From: Kibdelosporangium banguiense | GTDB taxonomy: Bacteria; Actinomycetota; Actinomycetes; Mycobacteriales; Pseudonocardiaceae | NCBI RefSeq assembly: GCF_017876405.1 | Contig: NZ_JAGINW010000001.1 | Location: 5,903,203-5,967,202 of the forward strand | DNA: 64,000 bases | Reading direction: 5' to 3' | Shown: positions 8,667-19,811 of the stretch, piece after piece | Numbering within the stretch: the stretch's first letter is position 1 | Layout of the letters: every line of letters starts with the position of its first letter | The notes under the pieces: generated by a model | Seen by the model: the letters and a program-made list of their open reading frames with translations, nothing else | What the model was told of the DNA's origin: nothing | The model's database searches: none | Position numbers and translations under genes: made by a program

Positions 8667-8675
8667 AGGAAAGTA
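8639..8675. promoter_or_regulatory. Candidate HxlR operator upstream of the HxlR gene
   Basis: TACCTTCCT (8639-8647) and AGGAAAGTA (8667-8675) form an inverted repeat with one mismatch, enclosing AGTAGGTACC (8654-8663), which contains the perfect palindrome GGTACC. The octamer AGTAGGTA recurs at 9089-9096 just before the acyl-CoA dehydrogenase gene. Autoregulation by the HxlR protein is inferred. Confidence 0.45.
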
Positions 8676-8696
8676 TTGGGAAATGAGGGCATTGTG

Positions 8697-9077
8697 GTGC
8701 GTGACACAGCTGATCCGGAGCTTGCCTGTCCGATCTCGCCGGTGGTCGACATCGTCTTCAGCCGGTGGACCACGCCGATCCTGTGGGTGTTGCACCAGTT
8801 CGGGCGGCAGCGGTTCGTTGAACTGGAACGCCGCATCACCGCGATCACGCCCAAGGTGCTGACCCAGCGGCTGCGCCAGCTCGAACGTGATGGCCTGATC
8901 ACGCGCACCTATCACGCGGAGGTCCCGCCTCGCGTGGAGTACGAGATCAGCGAACTGGGCCTGAGCCTCGCGCCGCTGTTCGCCAACCTCGCCGACTGGG
9001 CGACCGCCAGCCTGGACAAGGTCGAACAGGCCCGCGCCGCCTACGACGCCCAGAAGAGGCCCGCTCGATCATTGTGA
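8697..9077 (+). CDS. HxlR-family winged-helix transcriptional regulator
   Basis: A protein of 126 residues from the GTG at 8697 (133 from a TTG at 8676). The core reads CPISPVVDIVFSRWTTPILWVL, then RFVELERRITAITPKVLTQRL and RQLERDGLITRTYH, the DUF24/HxlR winged helix. The conserved Cys near the N-terminus (LACPIS) is the redox- or aldehyde-sensing position in several HxlR/YodB-type proteins. GTG 8697 is favoured by the GAGGG placed eight bases upstream. The downstream acyl-CoA dehydrogenase operon starts 30 bases after its stop and has a related DNA motif before it, so HxlR is the likely local regulator. Confidence 0.88.
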   Translation: MRDTADPELACPISPVVDIVFSRWTTPILWVLHQFGRQRFVELERRITAITPKVLTQRLRQLERDGLITRTYHAEVPPRVEYEISELGLSLAPLFANLADWATASLDKVEQARAAYDAQKRPARSL

Positions 9078-9100
9078 ACCTAATTGCCAGTAGGTAGGTT
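9077..9100. promoter_or_regulatory. Candidate operator before the acyl-CoA dehydrogenase operon
   Basis: AACCTA (9077-9082) and TAGGTT (9095-9100) are a perfect 6-bp inverted repeat separated by 12 bases, and AGTAGGTA (9089-9096) repeats the octamer found in the HxlR promoter. It ends six bases before the ATG at 9107, so a bound protein would block initiation. Confidence 0.4.
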
Positions 9101-9106
9101 CCGGGG

Positions 9107-10303
9107 ATGGGCGTCACCGAGGACGAACTGGCCGAGTTCCGGGACCGGGCCAGGCAATGGCTGACCGAGCACACCGGTGCGCCGGTCCCGCCGGAGGATG
9201 TGGCCACCGCGAAGCGCTTCCAGGCGGCCCTGCACGATGCCGGGTTCGCCGGCATCACGTGGCCGGCCGAGTACGGCGGGCAAGGGCTGGGCCAGCGCGA
9301 ACAGCTGGCGTTCAACGACGTGGCCAAGGCTTTCGACCTGCCGGTCGCGATCTTTGTCGTCGGCCTCGGGATGTGCGGGCCGACGCTTGTGGACCTGGGC
9401 ACCGACCAGCAGCGTTCCCGGTATCTGCGGCCGCTGGTGCGCGGCGAGGAGATCTGGTGCCAGCTGTTCTCCGAGCCCGGCGCCGGTTCTGACGTCGCCA
9501 GCCTGCAGACCAAGGCGGTCCGGGACGGCGATGAGTGGGTGCTGGACGGTCAGAAGGTGTGGACCACGGTCGCGCACCTGGCCGACTACGGCGCCGTGCT
9601 CGCCCGCACGAACCCGGACGTGCCCAAGCACAGCGGGCTCACCATGTTCATCGTGGACATGCACGCGCCTGGGGTGACAGTGCGTCCGCTGAAGGACATG
9701 ACCGGCCGGGCGCCGTTCAACGAGGTCTTCTTCGAAGGTGTCCGGCTGCCCGCGGACTCGGTGATCGGCGAGGTGAACGGGGGCTGGAGCGCCGCGGTCA
9801 CGATGTTGTCGCACGAGCGTGTGTCCATCGGTGCCGCGGTGGTGCGGCGCTCCGACCCGTTGGCGTACTCGGTGCTGGCCGCGACAGCACGCGATCGTGG
9901 CGTGCAGGGCGACCCTGTGATCCGCCAGCAGCTCGCCGAGCTGTATGCCCGCCAACGCGCATTGCAGCTGTTCACGGCTCGCTTGCGGCAAGAAGCGCAC
10001 GCGGGAATCGCGCCCGGCGCGCGTGGATCGGTGGCCAAGCTTGTCGGCGCGCTGAACCAGGCGTACGCCGTGGAGGTCGCCGGTTCGGTCGCGGGTACCG
10101 ACGCGATCGCTTGGGAGGCAAAGAATTCAGCGGCGGCCGAACGTGCCGTCGGGATGAACCAGGCGCCCGCCGCCGCGATCGCGGGCGGCACCAGCGAGGT
10201 GCAACGCAACATCATCGGCGAGCGGATTCTCGGCTTGCCCAAGGAACCGTCGGTCGACCGGGATGTGCCCTTCCGTGAGCTGAAGGTGGGCACCCAACGC
10301 TGA
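9107..10303 (+). CDS. Acyl-CoA dehydrogenase, subunit 1 of a probable heteromeric pair
   Basis: A 398-residue flavoprotein of the acyl-CoA dehydrogenase family, catalysing alpha-beta desaturation of an acyl-CoA thioester. The FAD-binding middle domain shows CQLFSEPGAGSDVASLQTKA and the C-terminal signature is GGTSEVQRNIIGERILGLPKE. At the place where many ACADs carry the catalytic base (YEGT), this protein has AGGT, suggesting that the base is supplied elsewhere or by the partner. A second, shorter ACAD gene follows after nine bases, the layout of heteromeric sterol-side-chain FadE pairs and related enzymes. Substrate unknown; the kinase and DUF899 genes downstream may belong to the same pathway. 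Confidence 0.9.
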   Translation: MGVTEDELAEFRDRARQWLTEHTGAPVPPEDVATAKRFQAALHDAGFAGITWPAEYGGQGLGQREQLAFNDVAKAFDLPVAIFVVGLGMCGPTLVDLGTDQQRSRYLRPLVRGEEIWCQLFSEPGAGSDVASLQTKAVRDGDEWVLDGQKVWTTVAHLADYGAVLARTNPDVPKHSGLTMFIVDMHAPGVTVRPLKDMTGRAPFNEVFFEGVRLPADSVIGEVNGGWSAAVTMLSHERVSIGAAVVRRSDPLAYSVLAATARDRGVQGDPVIRQQLAELYARQRALQLFTARLRQEAHAGIAPGARGSVAKLVGALNQAYAVEVAGSVAGTDAIAWEAKNSAAAERAVGMNQAPAAAIAGGTSEVQRNIIGERILGLPKEPSVDRDVPFRELKVGTQR

Positions 10304-10312
10304 GGAGCGTTC

Positions 10313-11347
10313 GTGCAACTTGTCCTGAACCAGGAACAGGAGGACCTGCGCGCGTCGGTGCGCAAGTTCTTCCAGGAGCAGGCACCGATGGCCAAGGTCC
10401 GCACGGTCGTCGACGGCGGCCCGGACTTCGACCGCGACCTCTGGCGCCGGATGGCGGGTGAACTGGGCCTGACCGCGCTGGCGATTCCCGAGGAGTTCGG
10501 CGGTGTCGGCGCGAGCCAGATCGAGCGCTCGATCGTTCTTGAGGAAATCGGCCGCGCACTCGTCCCTTCGCCGTACCTGTCGTCAGCTGTGCTCGCCGCG
10601 GATCTCTTGCTGGCCACGGAAGACACCTCTGCGAAAGCGGAATTCCTGCCGTCGATCGCGTCCGGTGAGGTTCTTGCGGTGTCCGGCCGCGGAGACGTGA
10701 CTGTGTCGTCCGGCAAGCTCGACGGACAGACGGGACCGGTGCTCGACGGCGCCAGCGCCGATATCGCGCTTGTCCAGACAGATGACGGCATCTACCTTGT
10801 CGACCTGGCCGACGTCGCCAAGACCCCGTTGGTGAGCTACGACCCCACTCGCCGGTTCGCCCGTCTTACTTTCGCCGGAACACCGGCCCGGCGCCTCGCC
10901 GGTGACCACACGGCTGCTGTTGCGCACGCTGGTGACCTCGCGGCGGTGGCGCTGGCAGCAGAGTCGGTCGGGATCTTGGCGCGTGCGATGGAAATGGCTG
11001 TGGAGTATGCGAAGGTTCGCGTGCAGTTCGGCCGGTTCATCGGTTCCTACCAAGCCGTGAAGCACAGCTGCGTCAATTCCTATGTGGACTACGAGCTGGC
11101 GTACTCCGTGGTCCGGCACGCCGCATGGGCCGCGTCCCATGCATTGGAGGAACTTCCAGTCGCGGCCGCACATGCGCGTGCTCTTGTTCTCCCGGCCGCG
11201 TTCCGTGTCGCCGCACGGACCATCGAAGTACACGGCGGAATCGGCTACACGTGGGAGCACGACGCTCATCTGTACTACAAGCGCGCCAAAACGAACGAAT
11301 TGCTCCTGGGAGAGTCCGGGCAATTGGCTGATCGCCTGAGCCTGTGA
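10313..11347 (+). CDS. Acyl-CoA dehydrogenase, subunit 2 of a probable heteromeric pair
   Basis: A 344-residue ACAD starting at GTG 10313 (GAGGAGCG ahead). The N-terminal helical domain has MAGELGLTALAIPEEFGG and the C-terminal domain VQFGRFIGSYQAVKHSCV and VHGGIGYTWEHDAHLYYKRA, typical of the shorter beta-type partners of two-subunit actinobacterial ACADs such as those acting on steroid side chains. The middle beta domain is shortened. The gene is translationally coupled to the preceding ACAD by proximity and to the following kinase by a GTGA overlap at 11344-11347. It probably forms an alpha2beta2 complex with the product of 9107-10303. Confidence 0.88.
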   Translation: MQLVLNQEQEDLRASVRKFFQEQAPMAKVRTVVDGGPDFDRDLWRRMAGELGLTALAIPEEFGGVGASQIERSIVLEEIGRALVPSPYLSSAVLAADLLLATEDTSAKAEFLPSIASGEVLAVSGRGDVTVSSGKLDGQTGPVLDGASADIALVQTDDGIYLVDLADVAKTPLVSYDPTRRFARLTFAGTPARRLAGDHTAAVAHAGDLAAVALAAESVGILARAMEMAVEYAKVRVQFGRFIGSYQAVKHSCVNSYVDYELAYSVVRHAAWAASHALEELPVAAAHARALVLPAAFRVAARTIEVHGGIGYTWEHDAHLYYKRAKTNELLLGESGQLADRLSL

Positions 11348-12282
11348 ACACGCACAAATACCGGCGCCGGCTTGACCGTGAGGACCTCGGCCGGGTGCTG
11401 ACCGAGTCCGGTGTGGACTGTGGCGGCGTGCGGGAGTGGTCCGAGCTGACGGAAGCCAGCTACAACACGGCCTACCGGATCAAGCTGACCGACGGCACCG
11501 GTCTCGTGTTGAAGGTCGCGCCTGACCCGGAAGCGCCTGCGCTGACCTACGAACACGGCCTGATGCGTACCGAAGCGGAGTTCTATCGCGCGGCCCTGGG
11601 CAAAGCGCCCGTACCGGAAGTCGTGCACATTTCCGGCAACGAGTTCCTGCTGATGACCGAACTGCCGGGCGCCAACTGGTTCGGACAGCGCTCGGCGATC
11701 ACTGAACCGGCCGGGCTGCGGACCGAACTCGGACGGCATGTGGCCGCGTTGCACGAAATCACCGGCCCGGGGTTCGGCTATCCGCAGAATCGGCTCCTGC
11801 CCGGCTGGCGGGCCGCGTTCACCGCGATGATGGCCGACATTCTCGCCGACGCGGAACGCTACGAGGCGCCGCTGCCGATCGCTGAGATCCGCGGCCTCGT
11901 GCACGCCAACGAGCACCTGCTGGACGCCGTGCGGACCCCGGTCCTGGTGCATTTCGATCTGTGGGACGGCAACATCCTGGTGCACGACGGCCGGATCAGC
12001 GGCCTGGTCGACGGTGAACGCGCCATGTGGGCCGATCCGGTCGCGGAGTTCGTCTCGCTGGCGTTGTTCGGCGACATCGAACAGGACCAGGCCTTCTTCG
12101 ACGGCTACGGCCCATTTGAGTTCACCGGGGACATCCGGCGCCGGCTCGCGATGTACCGCTGCTATCTGTTCCTGATCATGATCGTCGAAGGCATGCCGCG
12201 CGGATACCAGGGCGCCCGCCACGAGCAGGTCATGGCCCACACCAGGCAACTGCTGGACCGGCAGCTCGACCGGCTCCGATGA
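11344..12282 (+). CDS. APH-fold phosphotransferase (aminoglycoside phosphotransferase family)
   Basis: A 312-residue kinase-like protein. The N-lobe has YNTAYRIKLTDGTGLVLKVAP with the ATP-binding Lys, and the catalytic loop LVHFDLWDGNILVHDG contains the HxDxxxxN Brenner motif; the metal-binding DFG equivalent is VDGE at about residue 221. The family includes antibiotic kinases, choline and homoserine kinases, and the kinase half of ACAD10/ACAD11 and LvaA, which phosphorylate 4-hydroxyacyl-CoA. GTG 11344 overlaps the ACAD stop (GTGA), so it is made together with the two dehydrogenases. That context favours a catabolic acyl kinase over a resistance enzyme, but the substrate is inferred only. 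Confidence 0.82.
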   Translation: MNTHKYRRRLDREDLGRVLTESGVDCGGVREWSELTEASYNTAYRIKLTDGTGLVLKVAPDPEAPALTYEHGLMRTEAEFYRAALGKAPVPEVVHISGNEFLLMTELPGANWFGQRSAITEPAGLRTELGRHVAALHEITGPGFGYPQNRLLPGWRAAFTAMMADILADAERYEAPLPIAEIRGLVHANEHLLDAVRTPVLVHFDLWDGNILVHDGRISGLVDGERAMWADPVAEFVSLALFGDIEQDQAFFDGYGPFEFTGDIRRRLAMYRCYLFLIMIVEGMPRGYQGARHEQVMAHTRQLLDRQLDRLR

Positions 12283-12338
12283 GTTCCGGGCCAAGCCGGG
12301 GTCAGTACCCGGTGAAGGCCGGACCGAAGGAGCGAAAA

Positions 12339-13010
12339 ATGAGTCTTCCTGAGATCGTCTCCCGCGACGAGTGGCGCAAGGCCCGCGAGGAACTGCTGGT
12401 CAAGGAGAAGGCCGCGACCCGGGCCCGCGACGTGCTGAACGCCGACCGCCGCAGGCTGCCGATGGTCGAGGTCACCGAGGACTACCGGTTCGAGGGGCCG
12501 TCGGGTGAGCTCACCCTGCTGGACATGTTCGAGGACCGCCTGCAGTTGGTGATCTACCACGCGATGTTCGCCCCCGAATGGGAACTGGGCTGCCGCAGCT
12601 GCTCGGCATTCCTGGACCAGATCGGGCACCTTACCCACCTGCACGTCCGCAATACGACATTCGCGGTCGTCTCGCTCGCCCCACTTGCCAAGATCACCCC
12701 GTTCAAGCAGCGAATGGGCTGGGCAACGCCCTGGTACTCATCCTTCGGCAGCCGGTTCAACCACGACTACGAGGCGACAAAACCGGACGGCGAATACCCG
12801 GGCCTGAGCGCATTCCTCCGTGACGGCGACCGTGTCTTCCACACATACTCCACGTACGCACGCGGTCTTGACGGTATGCCAAGTACCACGGCCTTTCTCG
12901 ACGTGACCGCTCTCGGCCGCCAAGAGGAATGGGAAGAGCCGAAAGGCCGGGCGCGCTCGCTCGGACTGCAGGCAGGAGGCCCAGAGATGCGCTACCGCGA
13001 CGAATACTAG
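12339..13010 (+). CDS. DUF899 thioredoxin-like protein
   Basis: A 223-residue protein recognised by VSRDEWRKARE and LLVKEKAATRARD at the start and the block GCRSCSAFLDQIGHLTHL followed by FAVVSLAPLAKI and MGWATPWYSS. DUF899 proteins have a thioredoxin-like fold; GCRSCS gives a CxxC pair at about residues 80-83 in the fold's redox position. Their reaction is not established. The open frame extends to an ATG at 12279 that overlaps the kinase stop, but the ATG at 12339 has a proper GGAGCGAAAA site and begins at the family's usual N-terminus. It is the fourth gene of the ACAD operon. Confidence 0.85.
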   Translation: MSLPEIVSRDEWRKAREELLVKEKAATRARDVLNADRRRLPMVEVTEDYRFEGPSGELTLLDMFEDRLQLVIYHAMFAPEWELGCRSCSAFLDQIGHLTHLHVRNTTFAVVSLAPLAKITPFKQRMGWATPWYSSFGSRFNHDYEATKPDGEYPGLSAFLRDGDRVFHTYSTYARGLDGMPSTTAFLDVTALGRQEEWEEPKGRARSLGLQAGGPEMRYRDEY

Positions 13011-13301
13011 CCACATTGTGAAAACCGCTGGTCAGCCGTTGTGAGGCGCCCTGGCCCGCCATTCTGGATAGTCCTATGTGGACGCTGGATGTCGGCGACT
13101 TTCCGTCCAGTTGGCCATCTGTGGCGAAAGTGCGGGTCAGGGCCATTGGGACTGGCATTGGCGACCTGGCCGCCGTTCGTATGCGCTTTCCGGTACGCTG
13201 TGAATTGAACGCAGTGGGGGATGTCTGCGCATGAATGTGAGTACTGGGGGCATGCCTGCGAAGTTCACCAATGGTCAACCCGTGCGGCGAAAGGAAATCC
13301 C

Positions 13302-14063
13302 GTGGCATGGCGAGTCGCGCGAGCTCTCGACACCTTGCTCGGTCAACTGAACCAGCTCGCACCAGGGCGCAACATGGCCTCCGACGGATCCATTGGGGAC
13401 ACCAGTCACCAGAACCGGACCAGCGATCACAACCCGTGGTACGGACCAGGAATCGTCACCGCCCGGGACTTCACCCATGACCCGGCAGGCGGCCTGGACT
13501 GCCATTGGCTCGCCGAGCGGCTCATTGCCAGTGGTGACAACCGGATCAAGTACATCATCTGGCACAAACGGATCTGGCAGGGCTCGTGGGGTGCCTACAG
13601 TGGCCCCAACCCGCACACCAGCCACCTGCATCTCAGCGTTGTGGCCAGCCCGGCCTGCGACGATACCCGCCCATGGAACCTGGGCACCACCGAGGAGGTC
13701 GATTTGGACGCCAACCAGGACTTGATGCTCAGGCAGATTCACGAGCAGCTCACCAGGGCGTGGCCCAGCTTCCTGGACGGCCGCAAGGGCTTCACGCTGG
13801 TCGACTACGCCCGCAACCTGGACGTGCACGCCAACACGATCAAGATGGCGATGGCTGAGCTGTCCGACGACGAGGCCAAGGTGATCGCCGCGATCAGGGA
13901 GATCAACGACGTCCAGACCGCCCAGCTGCTCGCGGAGCTGACCAAGCTGTCGGCCGGCGGCGCCGATCCGGCCGTGATCGCCAAGATGCTGGCCGGCCTG
14001 CTCGGCCCGGAGTTGGCCCCCCTGGTCGCGGCCGAACTGGGCAAGCGGCTGTCCACCACGTGA
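13302..14063 (+). CDS. M15-like peptidase of phage-endolysin type
   Basis: A 253-residue protein. The N-terminal domain (about 1-125) has TSDHNPW, then VTARDFTHDP and PHTSHLHLS, giving the His, Asp and His zinc ligands of LAS (M15/VanY/endolysin-like) peptidases that cut peptidoglycan peptides. This block is common in actinophage lysins and in free-standing actinobacterial genes. The C-terminal half is helical and hydrophobic with Ala/Leu-rich segments, perhaps for oligomerisation. No signal peptide is seen. GTG 13302 is chosen because AAAGGAA precedes it and homologues start AWRVARALD; the frame is open to 13221. No other phage gene is nearby, so this looks like a domesticated lysin. The 291 bases before it contain nothing else recognisable. 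Confidence 0.75.
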   Translation: MAWRVARALDTLLGQLNQLAPGRNMASDGSIGDTSHQNRTSDHNPWYGPGIVTARDFTHDPAGGLDCHWLAERLIASGDNRIKYIIWHKRIWQGSWGAYSGPNPHTSHLHLSVVASPACDDTRPWNLGTTEEVDLDANQDLMLRQIHEQLTRAWPSFLDGRKGFTLVDYARNLDVHANTIKMAMAELSDDEAKVIAAIREINDVQTAQLLAELTKLSAGGADPAVIAKMLAGLLGPELAPLVAAELGKRLSTT

Positions 14064-14122
14064 CCGGCCGGCGCGGCGACTGATCAGGCGACATCGCGAG
14101 CACTTCTGGCCATACTGACCTG

Positions 14123-15334
14123 GTGGCGAAAAACTGGGCAGGCAACATCACCTACCGGGCGGGAAAGATCCATCGACCGTCCACAGTCGGCCAGGTGCAG
14201 TCTCTGGTCGCGGGGAGCGGCCGGATTCGGGCACTGGGCACGAGGCACGCCTTCAACGAGCTCGCCGACACCACCGGCGAGCTCGTCTCTGTCGGCGACC
14301 TGCCGAGGGTGGTCGAGGTGGACTCGGCAGCCGCGCAGGTGAAGGTGTCGGCAGGTCTGCGGTACGCGGAGTTCTCCGAGGAGCTGGACGCGAAGGGCTT
14401 TGCCCTGCCGAATCTGGCTTCGTTGCCCCATATCTCGGTTGCGGGCGCGTGCGTCACCGCGACGCATGGGTCGGGTGTGCGCAACGGCAGCCTGGCCAGT
14501 TCTGTCGCGGGGATGGAGATCGTCACGGCTGACGGTTCCGTCGTGGAGATCACGGATCCGTCCGGTGCGGTCGTGAACCTCGGTGCGCTGGGCATTGTCA
14601 CCAGCATGACGCTGGATCTGGTGCCTGCGTTCGAGATTCGCCAGTATGTCCACGAAGGACTGCCGTTGGACTCCGACATCCTTGGTGTGCTTGGTGGTGC
14701 GTACAGCGTCAGCCTGTTCACCGACTGGAGCAGTTCGAAGATCAACCAGGTCTGGGTGAAACAGCGCGTGGACGAACCGGAGTTCGTGCCGGAGGGCACG
14801 GTTGCGGCTGATGGGCCGAGGCATCCGGTGCCGGGGATGTCGCCGGAGAACTGCACGCCGCAGCTGGGAATCGCGGGCCGGTCGTTCGAACGTCTGCCGC
14901 ACTTCCGGCCCGAGTTCACGCCCAGCGCGGGCGAGGAACTGCAGACCGAGTTCATGGTCGGCCGGTCCGACGCGGTGGCGGCGTTGCGGGCGATCGACGC
15001 CATCCGCGCGAAAGTCCACCCGGTGCTGCAGATCAGTGAGATCCGGACCATCGCGGCGGACGAGATGTGGCTGAGCCCGTACTACCGGCGTGACACCGTG
15101 AGCATCCATTTCACCTGGATCGCGGACACCGCCGCAGTGCTGCCGGTGGTTTCGCTTGTGGGGGAGCAGTTGGCGCCGTTCGCGCCGCGGCCGCACTGGG
15201 CCAAGATCTTCCGCATCGCCCCGGAAGTCCTGCGGTCGCGGTACGAACGACTGCCGGACTTCCGGGAGTTGGTGCGCTCACTCGACCCCGAGGGCAAGTT
15301 CACCAACGCGATGGTGGGCGAACTGCTCAGCTGA
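14123..15334 (+). CDS. FAD-linked alditol/xylitol oxidase-like protein
   Basis: A 403-residue VAO-family flavoprotein. RALGTRHAFNELADT near the start matches the loop of Streptomyces alditol oxidase AldO, with His42 in the place of the covalently FAD-bound histidine. LPNLASLPHISVAGACVTATHGSG is the FAD pyrophosphate region and the C-terminus holds PHWAKIF and the conserved YERLPDFRELVRSLDPEGKFTN. Relatives oxidise terminal hydroxyls of alditols, or L-gulono/arabinono-lactone, using oxygen and releasing H2O2. The protein is cytosolic. It starts at GTG 14123, stands alone on its strand and overlaps the convergent esterase by eight bases. Polyol oxidation is the best guess. Confidence 0.85.
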   Translation: MAKNWAGNITYRAGKIHRPSTVGQVQSLVAGSGRIRALGTRHAFNELADTTGELVSVGDLPRVVEVDSAAAQVKVSAGLRYAEFSEELDAKGFALPNLASLPHISVAGACVTATHGSGVRNGSLASSVAGMEIVTADGSVVEITDPSGAVVNLGALGIVTSMTLDLVPAFEIRQYVHEGLPLDSDILGVLGGAYSVSLFTDWSSSKINQVWVKQRVDEPEFVPEGTVAADGPRHPVPGMSPENCTPQLGIAGRSFERLPHFRPEFTPSAGEELQTEFMVGRSDAVAALRAIDAIRAKVHPVLQISEIRTIAADEMWLSPYYRRDTVSIHFTWIADTAAVLPVVSLVGEQLAPFAPRPHWAKIFRIAPEVLRSRYERLPDFRELVRSLDPEGKFTNAMVGELLS

Positions 15335-16277
15335 GCGCCCTGCGCAGCACGCCGATCGCCTGCGTGATGGCGGCTTCGGCGGCGTGCGTCTCACGCAGGG
15401 CGTTGACCATCACGAAGTCGTGGATGATGCCCTGGTAGCGGACCGCGGTCACCGGCACGCCGGCCTGACGCAGCTTGGCGGCGTACGCCTCGCCTTCGTC
15501 ACGCAGCACGTCGGCCTCGCCGGTGATCACAAGCGCGGGCGGCAGGTCCTTGAGCTCCTCCAGGCTGGCCCGCAACGGCGACGCGGTGATCTCCGCGCGC
15601 TGGGCCGGGTCGGTGGTGTACTGGTCCCAGAACCACTTCATGCCCTCGCGACCGAGGAAGTAGCCCTCTGCGAACGTCCTGTACGACTCGGTGTCGAAGT
15701 TCGCATCGGTGACCGGGTAGAACAGCACCTGCTGACGGAAGCTCACGTCGCCGCGCTGCTTGGCCATCAGCGTCACGGCCGCGGTCATGTTGCCGCCCAC
15801 CGAGTCACCGGCGATGGCGATCCGGGCGGTGTCCAGGTTCTTCTCGGCGCCGTGCTCGGCGACCCACTTCGCGGCGGCGTAGTTCTGCTCGATCGCCACG
15901 GGGTAGCGCGCTTCCGGCGAGCGGTCGTACTCCGGGAACACGACAGCCGCGCCGGTGCCGACGGCCAGCTCGCGCACCAGGCGCTCGTGGGTGTGGAAGT
16001 CACCGAAGACCCAGCCGGCGCCGTGGATGTAGACGATCACCGGAAGCGGGCCGGTGGCGCCCTGCGGACGGACGATCCGCACCTCGGGGACGCCAGGGAC
16101 GTCGTTGAGGGTCTCGATGTCGGCAGGCGGCATCTCGACTGGGCCGTCCTGGACGCCGTCCACAGCCTTGCGGCCTTCGGCGGGCGGAAGCTGGAACAGG
16201 TACGGTGGCGTGTCGGTGGCCTCCGCGAACGCCTGCGCGGCCGGTTCAAGGCTGATGTTGTGCGGATTGGCGGTCAT
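15327..16277 (-). CDS. Alpha/beta-hydrolase, hormone-sensitive-lipase-type esterase
   Basis: A 316-residue esterase of the HSL family. The oxyanion motif is HGAGW at residues 85-89 and the nucleophile elbow GDSVGGN puts the catalytic Ser at 159. The Asp (EADVLRDEG) and His (GIIHDFVM) of the triad follow at the expected distances. It hydrolyses short-chain esters in the cytosol; natural substrate unknown. It is divergent from an OhrR-type regulator with a 24-bp palindrome in the gap, so it is probably peroxide-induced or at least OhrR-controlled. Its ATG at 16277 is preceded by GGAGGCAG. Confidence 0.9.
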   Translation of the reverse strand: MTANPHNISLEPAAQAFAEATDTPPYLFQLPPAEGRKAVDGVQDGPVEMPPADIETLNDVPGVPEVRIVRPQGATGPLPVIVYIHGAGWVFGDFHTHERLVRELAVGTGAAVVFPEYDRSPEARYPVAIEQNYAAAKWVAEHGAEKNLDTARIAIAGDSVGGNMTAAVTLMAKQRGDVSFRQQVLFYPVTDANFDTESYRTFAEGYFLGREGMKWFWDQYTTDPAQRAEITASPLRASLEELKDLPPALVITGEADVLRDEGEAYAAKLRQAGVPVTAVRYQGIIHDFVMVNALRETHAAEAAITQAIGVLRRALS

Positions 16278-16315
16278 CTCTGCCTCCTTGGAGTGATGTC
16301 TTCAAGGTAGGCCAC

Positions 16316-16339
16316 AACTGAATTGTGCACAACTGAGTT
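16316..16339. promoter_or_regulatory. Imperfect palindrome, probable OhrR operator
   Basis: A 24-bp palindrome (20 of 24 positions symmetric) centred on TGTGCACA, with flanks AACT and AGTT, lies in the esterase/OhrR divergent gap. Its size and AT-rich inverted half-sites are like OhrR boxes. A related half-site, ACTTGAGTTG, follows at about 16361-16370. Confidence 0.5.
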
Positions 16340-16402
16340 GGGCGTAATGAGATTTAAGGCACTTGAGTTGCCTGTGCGCGGTCGCTGAGGCACCATGTCG
16401 GG

Positions 16403-16835
16403 ATGTCACTGCGACTGGATGACCAGCTGTGTTTCGGGCTCTACTCGGCGTCCCGGGCCGTGACTTCGCTCTACCGCGTGGTGCTCGAAGACCTGGACCT
16501 GACGTATCCCCAGTACCTCGTGATGCTCGCGCTGTGGGAGGAGGACCACCGGCAGGTCAAGGAGCTCGGCACCGAGCTCAACCTCGACTCCGGCACCCTC
16601 TCGCCCCTGCTCAAGCGCCTTGAGACGGCCGGGCTCGTGCGCCGCACCCGGCAGGCCGACGACGAACGGTCGGTCCGTATCAGCCTCACCGACTCAGGCC
16701 TGGCCCTGCGGGAACGCGCCGACGGCATCCCCGCGATCATCGGCGAGGCCATGGCGCTGGACGCCAACGGCCTCGCCCGCATGCGCGCCGACCTGGACAA
16801 ACTCGCTGCCTCGGTCAACGCCTACGCCGACAACC

Positions 16836-16864
<29 letters not shown>
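16403..16864 (+). CDS. ohrR: MarR-family regulator of the organic-peroxide sensor (OhrR) type
   Basis: A 153-residue winged-helix protein. DDQLCFGLYSASRAVTSLYR carries Cys10 at the place of the peroxide-sensing cysteine of OhrR, with the conserved Tyr of YPQYLVMLALWE nearby. The wing is LNLDSGTLSPLLKRLETAGLV and RTRQADDERSVRISLT. No second cysteine is seen, so it belongs to the 1-Cys type. OhrR normally represses ohr, a peroxiredoxin gene; none is near here and the divergent gene is an esterase. Its stop overlaps the convergent beta-galactosidase gene by 29 bases. Confidence 0.82.
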
Positions 16865-19724
<2,860 letters not shown>

Positions 19725-19752
19725 GATCACCTTTCACCCTGGCTCCGTGATC

Positions 19753-19774
19753 GGTCACGTGACCGGTCACGTGA
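19753..19774. promoter_or_regulatory. Tandem LacI-type operators before lacZ
   Basis: GGTCACGTGACC (19753-19764) is a perfect 12-bp palindrome and TCACGTGA recurs at 19767-19774, 12 bases on, about one helical turn. The central CG step is typical of LacI-family sites. They lie 28-50 bases upstream of the lacZ start in the 80-base gap between lacI and lacZ. Confidence 0.6.
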
Positions 19775-19811
19775 GTCGAGTGTGAAACGCGTGCGTCCCG
19801 GATGTCAAGGA

